This document shows positions 1-8,302 of a DNA stretch of 64,000 nucleotides, in pieces. Each line of letters opens with the position of its first letter. Within the stretch, counting starts at the first letter, position 1. Both the position numbers and the translations under genes were made by a program. The notes beneath the pieces are model-generated. The model searched no databases. It worked only from the letters and a program-made list of their open reading frames with translations, and was not told where the DNA came from. Origin of the DNA: an uncultured Ruminococcus sp. (GTDB lineage Bacteria > Bacillota > Clostridia > Oscillospirales > Acutalibacteraceae); contig CAJUGO010000010.1 in the NCBI GenBank assembly GCA_910585865.1, forward strand, positions 4,002 to 68,001, given 5' to 3'.

Positions 1-189
1 GCTTACTGTTGATTCGACCGCTTCAGGGGTTTGTCCCGGATATGTAGTCATAATAATTGCATACGGAAAATCCATATTGGGCATTAGATCAGGGGTCATC
101 TTAAAAAATGACACAAAACCCAATACCAATACCAAAACAACACCTACAAATACAGTCATTGGTTTTTTTACACTTAATTTAGAAAACAT
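1..189 (-). CDS. RND-family efflux permease, N-terminus only
   Basis: Sixty-three codons read leftward off the window edge, so only the N-terminus is seen. It begins MFSKLSVKKPMTVF, has one hydrophobic segment at about residues 11-29, then DLMPNMDFP and YPGQTPEAVE, the usual start of the first large outer loop of AcrB/SwrC-type proton-driven RND exporters. An AGGAG ribosome site lies within the 3' end of the TetR gene just upstream, and only three bases separate the two, so they form one transcript in which the regulator is translated first. Substrate cannot be told. The family call is firm from the N-terminal pattern; subfamily is inference. Confidence 0.8.
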   Translation of the reverse strand, partial: MFSKLSVKKPMTVFVGVVLVLVLGFVSFFKMTPDLMPNMDFPYAIIMTTYPGQTPEAVESTVS

Positions 190-192
190 TAA

Positions 193-807
193 TTACTCCT
201 TTATTGCACCGGTTTTTATTATTTCGAGTTTTCTGCAATAGTCAGCTTCAACCTTTTCACAGGGTATGCCCATTACAAAAACATTAAAAATAGCATTTTT
301 AAGCACTTGAGTCAGTATTTGAGACAGACATTCAACATCGTAGTCAGATGTATATTTTAAATTTTCCGTGTTAAATGTTTTTAAAATATTTGTTGCTCCG
401 CTGCTCCCTCTGAAACGGTTTGTCAAATAATCCGATATAAGATCGTCATTATTTTTTATATTTTTAATAAGGTTTTTCATAACAATATTTTGTTTTTCGT
501 TATTTTTGAAGTCTGTTATAACCTCAAAAAGTCTTTGATATGTAGTAAATATATCTCCGTTGGATTCTGACAAAATTTTGTTTACTCTTTCAGATGAAAT
601 GCTAATAAATGAATTTGCAAGAACTTCAACAAGGTCAACTTTATCATCAAAATATTGATAAAAGCTTCCCCTTGAAATATTTGCAGTCCTTATTATTCGG
701 TTAATACTAATTTTTTCCGCTGAAGAGCTTGAAAATTCCTTTAAAACTGCGTCCATAATCCTCTGCCGTTTTTCTTCGGGCAGATTATAAAATGTCTTTT
801 TTATCAC
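193..807 (-). CDS. TetR/AcrR-family repressor of the adjacent RND pump
   Basis: A 204-residue protein of normal TetR length. Residues 10-55 form the helix-turn-helix, with the family pattern of a basic start (EKRQRIMDAVLKEF) and SINRIIRTANISRGSFYQYFDDK, where the last part is the recognition helix. The rest is an all-helical ligand domain with no recognisable inducer site. It is first in an operon with the RND permease, so it most likely represses the pump and itself, with pump substrate or a related compound as inducer. A sigma-A promoter and an inverted repeat lie upstream. Function as a repressor of this pump is inference from context. Confidence 0.85.
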   Translation of the reverse strand: MIKKTFYNLPEEKRQRIMDAVLKEFSSSSAEKISINRIIRTANISRGSFYQYFDDKVDLVEVLANSFISISSERVNKILSESNGDIFTTYQRLFEVITDFKNNEKQNIVMKNLIKNIKNNDDLISDYLTNRFRGSSGATNILKTFNTENLKYTSDYDVECLSQILTQVLKNAIFNVFVMGIPCEKVEADYCRKLEIIKTGAIKE

Positions 808-827
808 ATTAACACCCCTTTCAGCTT

Positions 828-846
828 ATATGAACACTTGTCATAT
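828..846. promoter_or_regulatory. Candidate TetR operator
   Basis: ATATGA (828-833) and TCATAT (841-846) form a 6-bp inverted repeat with a 7-base spacer, placed just after the predicted start point of the TetR promoter. The half-site GTCATAT occurs again at 855-861, over the start point. Position and symmetry suit autorepression; the assignment is inference. Confidence 0.45.
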
Positions 847-859
847 GCACTGCTGTCAT

Positions 860-888
860 ATTTTACCACTATAAAAGCTTTGAGTCAA
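860..888 (-). promoter_or_regulatory. Promoter of the TetR-RND operon
   Basis: On the minus strand, TTGACT (883-888), a 17-base spacer and TAAAAT (860-865) make a near-consensus sigma-A promoter. Transcription would start near 853, about 45 bases before the TetR start codon. Confidence 0.65.
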
Positions 889-951
889 TGAATATATACA
901 ATAAGTAATATAAAAAAATATATTTATAATTACCGCGTATAATCAGAATTA

Positions 952-1428
952 TTATTTTATTATATCAGCACAGCTGCCTCCTGTAAGCCGTATAAGCTCA
1001 CCTGGCTCAAGATCGATCTGATAACCGATTTTACCTGCACTAACTATTATTCTTGAAATATTCTCTGCTGTAATGTGAAAAACTGTTTTGAATGTTTTTT
1101 TCATTCCAAGCGGCGAACATCCGCCTCTTACATATCCTGTAACTTTTGTGATATCTTTTACAGGAATCATTTCTACAGATTTTTCACCAACACACGCTGC
1201 ACATTTTTTCAGGTCGAGTTCCTTATCTACAGGCACAACAAACACATAAAAATCTCTGCCTGCACCTTTTGTCACAAGCGTTTTAAAAACACATTCCGGA
1301 TTCTGTCCCATAAGCTTTGCCACTGTTACACCGTCTACAGCTTCCTTGCCGTGAGGATATTCATGCGCAATATACGGCACCTTTTCTTTTTCAAGTATTC
1401 TCATAACGTTAGTTTTTCTTTCAGACAT
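952..1428 (-). CDS. ybaK: YbaK/EbsC-type Cys-tRNA(Pro) deacylase
   Basis: A 158-residue single-domain protein of the YbaK/ProX editing family, which hydrolyses cysteine mis-attached to tRNA(Pro) in trans to prolyl-tRNA synthetase. Family marks are VFKTLVTKG (about residues 47-55), the conserved lysine of that strand, and RGGCSPLGMKK (about 101-111), the glycine-rich substrate loop. Length is typical. It stands alone: the TetR operon ends upstream on the same strand and the next gene is divergent. A weak promoter-like pair is present at 1471-1499. The exact editing specificity (Cys rather than Ala) is family knowledge, not visible here. Confidence 0.9.
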   Translation of the reverse strand: MSERKTNVMRILEKEKVPYIAHEYPHGKEAVDGVTVAKLMGQNPECVFKTLVTKGAGRDFYVFVVPVDKELDLKKCAACVGEKSVEMIPVKDITKVTGYVRGGCSPLGMKKTFKTVFHITAENISRIIVSAGKIGYQIDLEPGELIRLTGGSCADIIK

Positions 1429-1470
1429 ATTACCACCAATGTTTAAGATTTATTAATAATTATCTAATAA

Positions 1471-1499
1471 TTTTTAATGTTTTATAAAAATCACATCAA
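1471..1499 (-). promoter_or_regulatory. Possible ybaK promoter
   Basis: On the minus strand TTGATG (1494-1499), 17 bases, then TAAAAA (1471-1476). The -10 is imperfect. The rest of the gap between 1500 and 1680 shows only AT-rich DNA with no clear feature. Confidence 0.35.
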
Positions 1500-1680
1500 G
1501 TATACATCTTAATGCCTGTTTTTTCAAGCAACTAAAGTTTACACCTCGTAAAATCCTGTTGTCAGAATAGATGTTTTTTATAATATCTGTGTCAGTTTGG
1601 TATTTTATCAATAATTAAATAGATGAGGATAACGAAACCGGAATATTAAAAGTGATGCTGCTTCTAGTTATTTTATATGA

Positions 1681-1730
1681 TTGATATTGAGCAGATAAGC
1701 GGGTATAATAAATATTGACACAATGTGTCA
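1681..1730 (+). promoter_or_regulatory. Promoter and operator of the WYL regulator
   Basis: TTGATA (1681-1686), a 17-base spacer and TATAAT (1704-1709) form a strong sigma-A promoter starting near 1716. Exactly there lies a 15-base dyad, TGACACAATGTGTCA (1716-1730), with perfect 7-base arms around a central A. A close copy precedes the next gene at 2665-2679, so this is probably the regulator's own binding site (autoregulation, inferred). Confidence 0.6.
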
Positions 1731-1770
1731 TAATATTAACACTATTCTGTTATAGAGGGAGGATATAGTA

Positions 1771-2667
1771 ATGCAGGAAAGCAGATTATTTAAAATTGTG
1801 TACTATCTACTTGATAAAGGTCAAGCTACCGCCCCAAAATTAGCAGAAAAGTTTGAAGTATCTGTCAGAACGATTTATAGAGATATTGATGTTCTAAGCG
1901 GAGCAGGTATTCCTATTTATACAGAAACAGGCAGAAACGGCGGCATTTATTTAATGAATGATTTTGTTTTAAATAAAGCTATACTGTCACAAGAAGAAAA
2001 ACAGGAAATTCTTATAGCTTTACAAAGCATAAATACTGCACAAAATATTGACGGCAGTCAACTATTACATAAACTTTCTGCCATGTTTAATCTCCATTTT
2101 GATAATTGGCTCGAAGTGGACTTTTCCAGATGGGGAAATAAAGAAACTGACAATGAGAAATTTGAATTGCTGAAATCAGCAGTAATTAATTGCAGAAATG
2201 TTAAAATCTATTATGTAAGTTCTTACGAATGTATAAGCAAAAGAATTGTGCAGCCATTAAAACTTGTTTATAAAGCAAAAGCATGGTATTTGAAAGCATT
2301 TTGCACTGAAAAGCAGGATGTACGGACATTCAAATTAAATCGTATTTTAGATTTAGAGATTTTAAGTGATGGTTTTCAACACAGCAATATCCCAACAACG
2401 ACTGACACTTCCACGAGAGAATACAATCAAATTACTCTTTGCTTTCCAAAAGAAATGGCATACCGCGTCTATGATGAATTCGATAAAACTCAAGTACAGC
2501 GACAGGCGAACGGTGACTTAATCGTCTCTGCAAAAATGCCGGAAGATTCGTGGCTGACAGGGTTTCTGCTGTCATTTGGAACACAGGTCGATATACTTTC
2601 GCCTGATTATTTAAAAGAAATCATTGCAGAACAAGCAAAATTAATATATGAAAAAAATAAACCTTGA
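1771..2667 (+). CDS. HTH_11/WYL-domain transcriptional regulator (YafY type)
   Basis: A 298-residue protein. Residues 1-60 are a DeoR-like winged helix-turn-helix (LLDKGQATAPKLAEKFEVSVRTIYRDIDVLSGAGIPIY), followed by a GRNGG wing. The middle and C-terminal part (about 130-225) is a WYL domain that senses small ligands or nucleic acid, and about 230-298 is the WCX extension (GDLIVSAKMPEDSWLTGFLLSFG). The start has a GAGGGAGG ribosome site. The downstream ClbS/DfsB-like gene is in the same orientation with a copy of the same dyad in front, so this regulator probably controls both. The ligand is unknown. Confidence 0.88.
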   Translation: MQESRLFKIVYYLLDKGQATAPKLAEKFEVSVRTIYRDIDVLSGAGIPIYTETGRNGGIYLMNDFVLNKAILSQEEKQEILIALQSINTAQNIDGSQLLHKLSAMFNLHFDNWLEVDFSRWGNKETDNEKFELLKSAVINCRNVKIYYVSSYECISKRIVQPLKLVYKAKAWYLKAFCTEKQDVRTFKLNRILDLEILSDGFQHSNIPTTTDTSTREYNQITLCFPKEMAYRVYDEFDKTQVQRQANGDLIVSAKMPEDSWLTGFLLSFGTQVDILSPDYLKEIIAEQAKLIYEKNKP

Positions 2668-2693
2668 CACAATATGTCAGTATTATTCTGTTA
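2664..2693 (+). promoter_or_regulatory. Second copy of the WYL operator, before the ClbS-like gene
   Basis: TGACACAATATGTCA (2665-2679) differs from the 1716-1730 dyad by a single base and overlaps the stop codon of the regulator gene. TTGACA at 2664-2669 could serve as a -35. A further shared word, TATTCTGTTA, follows at 2684-2693 here and at 1743-1752 in the first site. No perfect -10 is visible. Two sites of this similarity 950 bases apart point to one regulator. Confidence 0.5.
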
Positions 2694-2747
2694 AACTGAT
2701 AAACAAAAGTTTTAAATTTTTTTATTACAGTAGAAAGGAAAATTATC

Positions 2748-3296
2748 ATGAGCAGACCAGCAACAAAAACAGAGTTATTATCTGCCGCAAATACAAACTA
2801 TGAAAAATTAAATACTCTTATTTCCAAATTGACAGAACAAGAGCTGACTACACCTTTTGATTTTTCCGCTGATGCAAAAAAGAAAGAAGCTCATTGGAAA
2901 AGAGATAAAAACCTTCGTGATATCTTAATTCATCTTTATGAATGGCATAATCTTTTACTTAACTGGGTACATTCAAATCAAAACGGTGATGAGAAACCCT
3001 TTATTCCTGAACCTTATAATTGGAGAACATACGGGGATATGAATATCGGTTTTTGGGAAAAACATCAAAATACATCAGTAGATGATGCAAAGAGCATGCT
3101 CCAAAAATCACATGCAGAAATTATAAAGTTAGCTGAAACCTTTTCAAATGATGAGCTATTCTCTAAAAAAGTTTATAATTGGGTGGGAGGAAGCACTTTA
3201 GGCTCATACTTTGTCAGTGTCACATCAAGTCACTATGACTGGGCAATTAAAAAATTAAAGGCACACAAGAAAAATTGTACAAATAAGTCAGCATGA
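2748..3296 (+). CDS. ClbS/DfsB-family four-helix-bundle protein
   Basis: A 182-residue protein of the DUF1706/ClbS-DfsB family, related to DinB four-helix bundles. Recognisable parts are MSRPATKTELLSAANTNYEKL at the start, HWKRDKNLRDILIHLYEWHNLLLNW in the second helix (with a His-x3-Trp near the bundle centre), and the end SHYDWAIKKLKAHKK. ClbS itself is a cyclopropane hydrolase that protects against colibactin; most members have no known substrate. It follows a WYL regulator that shares its operator, so it may be an induced protection gene against an electrophile or DNA-damaging compound; that is inference. An AGAAAGGA ribosome site precedes the ATG. Confidence 0.8.
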   Translation: MSRPATKTELLSAANTNYEKLNTLISKLTEQELTTPFDFSADAKKKEAHWKRDKNLRDILIHLYEWHNLLLNWVHSNQNGDEKPFIPEPYNWRTYGDMNIGFWEKHQNTSVDDAKSMLQKSHAEIIKLAETFSNDELFSKKVYNWVGGSTLGSYFVSVTSSHYDWAIKKLKAHKKNCTNKSA

Positions 3297-3464
3297 GGCA
3301 ATTGCATGTTGAACAGTAAAATAAATATTATCCTAAAAGCAGAAAACCAAATGTGTTTTACAAATGAGTTCTACTTTCCGTGATTAATATTTGTAACTCA
3401 AATAACATTTTTGGAATCTATTTAGAAATACTACAAATGATAGACAAATTAAGTAATATGTTGC

Positions 3465-3493
3465 TTGATTTTTTAGGTAAAATATGGTATATT
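3465..3493 (+). promoter_or_regulatory. Promoter of the V-ATPase operon
   Basis: TTGATT (3465-3470), 17 bases and TATATT (3488-3493), with a predicted start near 3500 and a 50-base leader before ntpF. The rest of 3297-3464 is AT-rich with no feature I can support. Confidence 0.55.
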
Positions 3494-3549
3494 TTAAAAC
3501 AAGAATATATTATACTCCGTACAAATTTTTAGTAAAAGGGGGAGTTAAA

Positions 3550-3861
3550 ATGGCAAAGGATATGCTTGATGCCATTTATAAAACAGAGGAGCAATGCAGC
3601 AAGCGTGAAGCAGATGCAAAAGCACACGCCTCACAAAAAATAGAGCAATCTAAACAGGAGGCCGCAAAATTAATCAGCAAAGCCAGAGAAAATGCTGTAA
3701 ACGATGCGGATAATCTTTGCAGACAAGCAAAAGCCGCCGGCGAAAACGATTTGAAAAAAGCAATCGGGGAAGCCGAAAGCCGTTGCAATGCACTTTCAAA
3801 AACAGCTGAAAAAAACCGAAGCAGAGTAATCAAATCGGCAATAGAAATGCTTGTCGGATAA
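3550..3861 (+). CDS. ntpF: V-type ATPase subunit G (NtpF/AtpH)
   Basis: The best start is the ATG at 3550, behind AAGGGGGAG; an in-frame upstream start lacks a ribosome site. The 103 residues are an almost uninterrupted charged amphipathic helix rich in Lys, Glu and Ala, the form of the peripheral-stalk G/H subunit that pairs with subunit E as a coiled coil. It is the first gene of the operon, matching ntpF in Enterococcus hirae. Sequence conservation in this family is low, so the call rests on helix character and position. Confidence 0.8.
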   Translation: MAKDMLDAIYKTEEQCSKREADAKAHASQKIEQSKQEAAKLISKARENAVNDADNLCRQAKAAGENDLKKAIGEAESRCNALSKTAEKNRSRVIKSAIEMLVG

Positions 3862-3895
3862 CTCTGCTGCTATCATAAAAGCGTGGTGATATAAA

Positions 3896-5884
3896 TTGGC
3901 AAAACTTAAAATGAAGTCAGTTCAAATTATTGCTTTGCGACAGGACAGAAAACGACTTCTTGAACATTTGCAGGATTCGGGACTTATCCAAATTAAAAAA
4001 ACTGAAAAGTGTAAAAAAGGCTTTAATAAGATTGATATGACATCCCAGGAACAGGTTTTTGAGCGCAATGTCACATTAAGCGAACAGGCATTAAAAATAC
4101 TTGACAGACTTAGTCCCGAAAAAAAGAGTATGCTCTCATCATTCTGCGGCAGACGGGAAATAGATCCCGATGAAATAGGAGTAATTGCTTCAAATGCAGG
4201 TGAAGTAATTAATATATGCAATCGAATTTGTGAGCTTAATAAGATATGTGCCGATAATGCGGCAGAACAAATACGCATACGCACATCTCTTACACAGCTT
4301 GAACCTTGGCGCAGCCTTGATATTCCGCTCAATTGTCACGATACTAAAACTACTGCTGTTATTATAGGTTCAATTCAAAAGGAGTATGATGAAATCTCCT
4401 TTGCACAGACCCTTGCTGAATATTCACCGGAACTTGAATTTGAATTTGAGATTCAGTACAGTTCAAACGGTTTGACTTGTTTGGTTATTTTTGTGCCGTT
4501 TGCACAAAAGGAGCTTGCAGAAAATGCACTTCGTGATATGGGATTTGCAAAACCTATGAATCCAGGCAATCTGACGCCGCTTAAAGAAACTGAAAGGTTA
4601 AATCTAAAGAGCAGACAGCTTATTGACAAAACTGAAGAAGCACACCAAGAAATACTCTCATACGCCGATAAAAGGAATGAGATAAGGGATACACAGGATT
4701 ATTTCAGAATAAGAGCAGACAAATACAATGTTATAAGCGGACTCGAACATTCAAAAAATGTTTTTGTTATTACAGGCTATGTGCCTGAGGAAGACTGTAC
4801 AAAGCTTGAACAGCTTTGTACAAGGGTTGCCGCCTGCTGTATTGAATTTTCAGATGCAGACGAATCTGATGCTCCTGTAAAACTGAAAAATAATCGTTTT
4901 ACAAGACCGGCACAAGGTATTGTAAGCATGTATTCGGCTCCGTCACATGATGATATAGATCCGACTCCGCTGCTTGCATTCTTCTTTTACTTTTTCTTTG
5001 GCATGATGTTTTCTGACGCAGGCTACGGTTTGCTTATGGTAATAGTGATAGGTATTGTGCTTAAAATCTTTAAGCCTGATGAGAAAATGTACAACAACCT
5101 TAAGTTGTTCCAATATTGCGGTGTTTCAACATTTTTCTGGGGATTGATTTTTGGAAGCATATTTGGTGACGCACCTGCAGTACTTTATAATTTCTTTACA
5201 GGTTCAAAAATAACAATGGCACAAATGCTTCCATGGCCCACTCTGGATCCGCAAAAAGACGCACTTATGCTGATGATAGTATCAATAGCATTCGGACTCG
5301 TACACATACTTGTGGGCATGGGCTGCAAATTTTATATATGCTGGAAACACAAAGATTATGCGGCTGCTCTGTTTGATACAGGACTGTGGATGCTTATGCT
5401 TATCGGCTTTGCAGTGCTTGCAGCCGGAATGGCTACAACTCAGACGGTTATGCTTATAGGCGCAGGAATTGCAATTGCCTGTGCAATCGGACTTATTTTG
5501 ACACAGGGCAGGAACAAAAAAGGTTTCGGCAAAATAGTCGGAGGTGCTGCATCACTTTATGATATTACAGGATATATCAGTGACTTGCTAAGCTATTCAC
5601 GGCTTCTCGCACTCGGACTAACAACCGGTGTAATGGCACAGGTATTTAACATGCTGGCAACAATGTTCGGCACAAGTTGGATCGGCTTTATTTTTCTTAT
5701 TATAGTGTTCCTGATAGGACACGCAATCAACATCGGACTTAATGCACTCGGTTCATATGTGCACACCATGAGACTGCAGTATGTCGAAATGTTTGGTAAA
5801 TTCTACGAGGGCGGCGGAAACGAGTTTAAACCGTTCTCGTTGAACAGTAAATATATTAAAATACAGGAGGAAAAATCAAAATGA
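3896..5884 (+). CDS. ntpI: V-type ATPase subunit a/I
   Basis: A 662-residue membrane stator subunit with a TTG start behind GGTGAT. Residues 1-340 are the soluble arm, with an N-terminal MAKLKMKSVQIIALRQDRKRLLEHLQDSGLIQI typical of the family in form; about 355-640 hold the membrane spans. LLSYSRLLALGL (about 565-576) carries the arginine that faces the c-ring ion site, and the end HTMRLQYVEMFGKFYEGGG is the family signature. The stop overlaps the ntpK start by four bases (ATGA), so the two are translationally coupled. With the c-ring it forms the ion path. Confidence 0.95.
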   Translation: MAKLKMKSVQIIALRQDRKRLLEHLQDSGLIQIKKTEKCKKGFNKIDMTSQEQVFERNVTLSEQALKILDRLSPEKKSMLSSFCGRREIDPDEIGVIASNAGEVINICNRICELNKICADNAAEQIRIRTSLTQLEPWRSLDIPLNCHDTKTTAVIIGSIQKEYDEISFAQTLAEYSPELEFEFEIQYSSNGLTCLVIFVPFAQKELAENALRDMGFAKPMNPGNLTPLKETERLNLKSRQLIDKTEEAHQEILSYADKRNEIRDTQDYFRIRADKYNVISGLEHSKNVFVITGYVPEEDCTKLEQLCTRVAACCIEFSDADESDAPVKLKNNRFTRPAQGIVSMYSAPSHDDIDPTPLLAFFFYFFFGMMFSDAGYGLLMVIVIGIVLKIFKPDEKMYNNLKLFQYCGVSTFFWGLIFGSIFGDAPAVLYNFFTGSKITMAQMLPWPTLDPQKDALMLMIVSIAFGLVHILVGMGCKFYICWKHKDYAAALFDTGLWMLMLIGFAVLAAGMATTQTVMLIGAGIAIACAIGLILTQGRNKKGFGKIVGGAASLYDITGYISDLLSYSRLLALGLTTGVMAQVFNMLATMFGTSWIGFIFLIIVFLIGHAINIGLNALGSYVHTMRLQYVEMFGKFYEGGGNEFKPFSLNSKYIKIQEEKSK

Positions 5885-6354
5885 ACGGAATATTTTTTGC
5901 ACTTTTAGGCGCTTCAATTGCAACAGCTCTTGCAGGATTTGGTTCGGCAAAGGGAGTGGGCGGTGCTGCACAGGCAGCTATGGGAGTTCTCTCTGAGGAT
6001 TCATCACAGTTTGGTAAAATGCTGGTACTCACACTTCTTCCCGGCACACAGGGTCTTTACGGTTTTATCGTGGGCTTCCTTATCCTTGTTTACGGCGGTG
6101 TTCTCGGCGGTGATATGCCCACATTTGGTCAGGGACTTGCTTATTTTGCCGCTTCCCTTGCTATTGGTATAGGCGGCATGGTTTCAGGTTTTGCACAGGG
6201 CAGAGCAGCAGTTTCGGGTATTGCACTAAGCGCAAAGGACAGCAGTAATTTCTCAAAGGCTATGGTTTCAATCACTCTTGTTGAAATTTACGCTCTGCTT
6301 TCATTCATCGTTTCACTGCTCGTAGTAATCACCGTTCCAAGCCTCAATATTTAA
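5881..6354 (+). CDS. ntpK: V-type ATPase subunit c/K, Na+-type proteolipid
   Basis: A 157-residue proteolipid with four membrane spans, that is two fused hairpins. The first hairpin has LPGTQG (L53, T56, Q57) in place of an acidic residue, the second has Q106 (GFAQG) and the ion-carrying glutamate E135 (VEIYALL). These five positions match the Na+ ligands L61, T64, Q65, Q110 and E139 known for the Enterococcus hirae K-ring, so the enzyme is predicted to move Na+ rather than H+. One carboxylate per four helices also fits the E. hirae type. Ion choice is inference from residue identity. Confidence 0.95.
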   Translation: MNGIFFALLGASIATALAGFGSAKGVGGAAQAAMGVLSEDSSQFGKMLVLTLLPGTQGLYGFIVGFLILVYGGVLGGDMPTFGQGLAYFAASLAIGIGGMVSGFAQGRAAVSGIALSAKDSSNFSKAMVSITLVEIYALLSFIVSLLVVITVPSLNI

Positions 6355-6411
6355 TCCGCAGTTAATATATGATTAAATTTGAGAAATGACTAACAGAAAG
6401 GTGGAATAGCT

Positions 6412-6993
6412 ATGGGCGGCGGTGATAAAATTTTAAATCACATTAATGCTGACTGTGATAAAAGGATCAGCGAAATTAATGCGGAAGCCGACATCAAATG
6501 TTCCAGCATTATTGCAGACGGACAAAAACAAGCACAACAGCTTGCAGCTGAAATTGCAAAAAAAACAGAAACTAAACTGCAGCAGATTAAAGCGGCGTCA
6601 AAAAGCCGTGCCGAGCTGGAAGTAAGAAATGCTCTTCTTAAAAAACGCCGTGAGGAAATCGACATAACATATAATTCTGTTGTGAACTATATGATAAATC
6701 TTTCCGATAAAGAATACTTTGATATAATCTATTTGCTTGCAAAAAAGGTAAGCAGCAAGGAAGGCACGATTGCCTTAAATGAAAAGGATTTACAAAGACT
6801 GCCGTCTGACTTTATATCAAATCTTAAAAAAATTGGTATAGAAGCGCAGCTTTGCAGCATGCCTGCAAAAATTTCCGGCGGATTTATTCTTAAATGCGGA
6901 GATATTGAAGAAAATATGGACTTTGCAGCAATTTTGGCAGACAAACGTGATTCAATTGAGGATTTAATCAACAGCCAATTGTTTACTGCGTAA
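6412..6993 (+). CDS. ntpE: V-type ATPase subunit E
   Basis: A 193-residue peripheral-stalk subunit. Residues 1-90 are a long charged helix (coiled coil with subunit G), with the family-like run ISEINAEADIKCSSIIADG; residues 110-193 form the globular head that binds the A3B3 ring. The ATG follows AGAAAGGTGG with good spacing. A 57-base gap separates it from ntpK, which usually needs more copies of its protein than the rest, but no terminator or promoter is evident there. Position between c and C matches the Enterococcus operon. Confidence 0.9.
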   Translation: MGGGDKILNHINADCDKRISEINAEADIKCSSIIADGQKQAQQLAAEIAKKTETKLQQIKAASKSRAELEVRNALLKKRREEIDITYNSVVNYMINLSDKEYFDIIYLLAKKVSSKEGTIALNEKDLQRLPSDFISNLKKIGIEAQLCSMPAKISGGFILKCGDIEENMDFAAILADKRDSIEDLINSQLFTA

Positions 6994-7004
6994 GGAGGTA
7001 TTCG

Positions 7005-7976
7005 ATGGCATTATCATATGAATTTTCCATCGGCTCCGTCCGTGCAAAGGAAAACTCTTTATTCACAGGCAGTGATATCGAACATATGCTGGGATGCAAA
7101 AACATATCCGAGTTATGCAGATATCTGAATGATAAAGGTTACGGTGAAGGCAGCGATATTGAAACCATTATTAAAAACAACACATCCGAACTTTGGAGTT
7201 ATCTTAGAAGTGTTGCCCCAGATTTTAAAATATTTGCCCCCTTTATTTATATTAATGACATTCACAATCTAAAAGCTGTTTTAAAAGGAATCATGTCTGA
7301 CAGAAAATTTAAAAGCCTCATTTTGGAACCATACACAATCAGTCCAGACATCGTAGTTAAGGCTGTAGAAAACAGGAACTTTTCGCTTTTTCCCGAATGG
7401 CTTTCAAAACCTGCCGATAGAGCCTATGAAACACTTGCACATACATCAGACGCACGGCTAAGCGATGCAATCCTTGACAAAGCTGTTATGGAAGAAATAC
7501 TAAAAATATCTGAAAAACTTAATTCACAATTCGTTTTTGAATATTTTAAAACAACTGTATTTTATAATAATATCAAAATTGCAATCAGGGCATCCAAAAC
7601 CGGAACTGACAGAGATTTTCTTAATAATGCATTTTGTGATGTCGAGGACTTTCCAAGACAGAGCATAACAGACACCGCTTTAAAGGGGATTGAACCTCTT
7701 ATTGATTTGCTTTCAAAGCTTTCAGCCTACGAATGCAGCAAAGCTGTTGATGAATACAAAATTTCTCCGTCAGCATTTGAGCGCTTTGTTGATAACAAAC
7801 TTATTATCATGGCTAAAGAAAGCTGTAAGAGAGCCGGAGAAGGTGCCGAACCGCTTATGGGATATCTTATCGGCAGAGAAGCCGAAAAAAAAATTATTCG
7901 TATCATTGCAAACGGATTGCGCACGGATTCGGGCTTGGAAACTATAAGGGAAAGGCTGCGTGAAATCTATGGCTAA
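7005..7976 (+). CDS. ntpC: V-type ATPase subunit C/d
   Basis: A 323-residue member of the V-ATPase C/AC39 family, the funnel-shaped adaptor between the central rotor D-F and the c-ring. It begins ALSYEFSIGSVRAKENSLF and includes FAPFIYINDIHNLKAVLKGIM (about 82-102), the family's helix pair, and ends in MGYLIGREAEKKIIRIIANGLRTD, also characteristic. The TAAGGAGG ribosome site overlaps the ntpE stop region. The 3' end overlaps the start of the next gene, so C and F are coupled. Confidence 0.92.
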   Translation: MALSYEFSIGSVRAKENSLFTGSDIEHMLGCKNISELCRYLNDKGYGEGSDIETIIKNNTSELWSYLRSVAPDFKIFAPFIYINDIHNLKAVLKGIMSDRKFKSLILEPYTISPDIVVKAVENRNFSLFPEWLSKPADRAYETLAHTSDARLSDAILDKAVMEEILKISEKLNSQFVFEYFKTTVFYNNIKIAIRASKTGTDRDFLNNAFCDVEDFPRQSITDTALKGIEPLIDLLSKLSAYECSKAVDEYKISPSAFERFVDNKLIIMAKESCKRAGEGAEPLMGYLIGREAEKKIIRIIANGLRTDSGLETIRERLREIYG

Positions 7977-8292
7977 AAATATAGCTGTTATCGGAGACAG
8001 CGAAAGTATTAAAGGCTTCAGCGCAATCGGACTGGATATCTATCCCTGTGATGACAGTGAGAATGCACCGCAGCTTTTTCACAGAATTGCAGAAGGCGAT
8101 AATTACTCGGTAATTTTTATTACCGAAGAAATATTTGAGCTTGTGGAAAAAGAACGCAGGCGCTATGAAGAAAGGCTGACACCTGCGGTTATCCCGATTC
8201 CCGGAGTAAAAGGGAACTCGGGAATCGGCATAAAACGTCTGTCATCATTCGTTGAACAGGCAGTCGGCTCAGACATAATCTTCAACAATTGA
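7960..8292 (+). CDS. ntpG: V-type ATPase subunit F (NtpG)
   Basis: A small rotor subunit of 107-110 residues. Two starts are possible: GTG at 7960, nine bases after AAGGG, or ATG at 7969, giving MAKNIAVIGDSESIKGF. The latter looks like the usual family N-terminus. IAVIGD, GFSAIGLDIYP and VIFITEEIFE are the alternating strands of the Rossmann-like F fold; the end PIPGVKGNSGIGI is conserved in the family. It binds subunit D in the central stalk. The gene overlaps ntpC. Confidence 0.92.
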   Translation: MKSMAKNIAVIGDSESIKGFSAIGLDIYPCDDSENAPQLFHRIAEGDNYSVIFITEEIFELVEKERRRYEERLTPAVIPIPGVKGNSGIGIKRLSSFVEQAVGSDIIFNN

Positions 8293-8302
8293 GGTGTAGT
8301 AA

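Noticed and set aside
3484..3549. Longer N-terminal extension of the first V-ATPase gene
   Set aside because: The extra codons overlap the promoter -10 and have no ribosome site, while the ATG at 3550 follows AAGGGGGAG and gives the family length.
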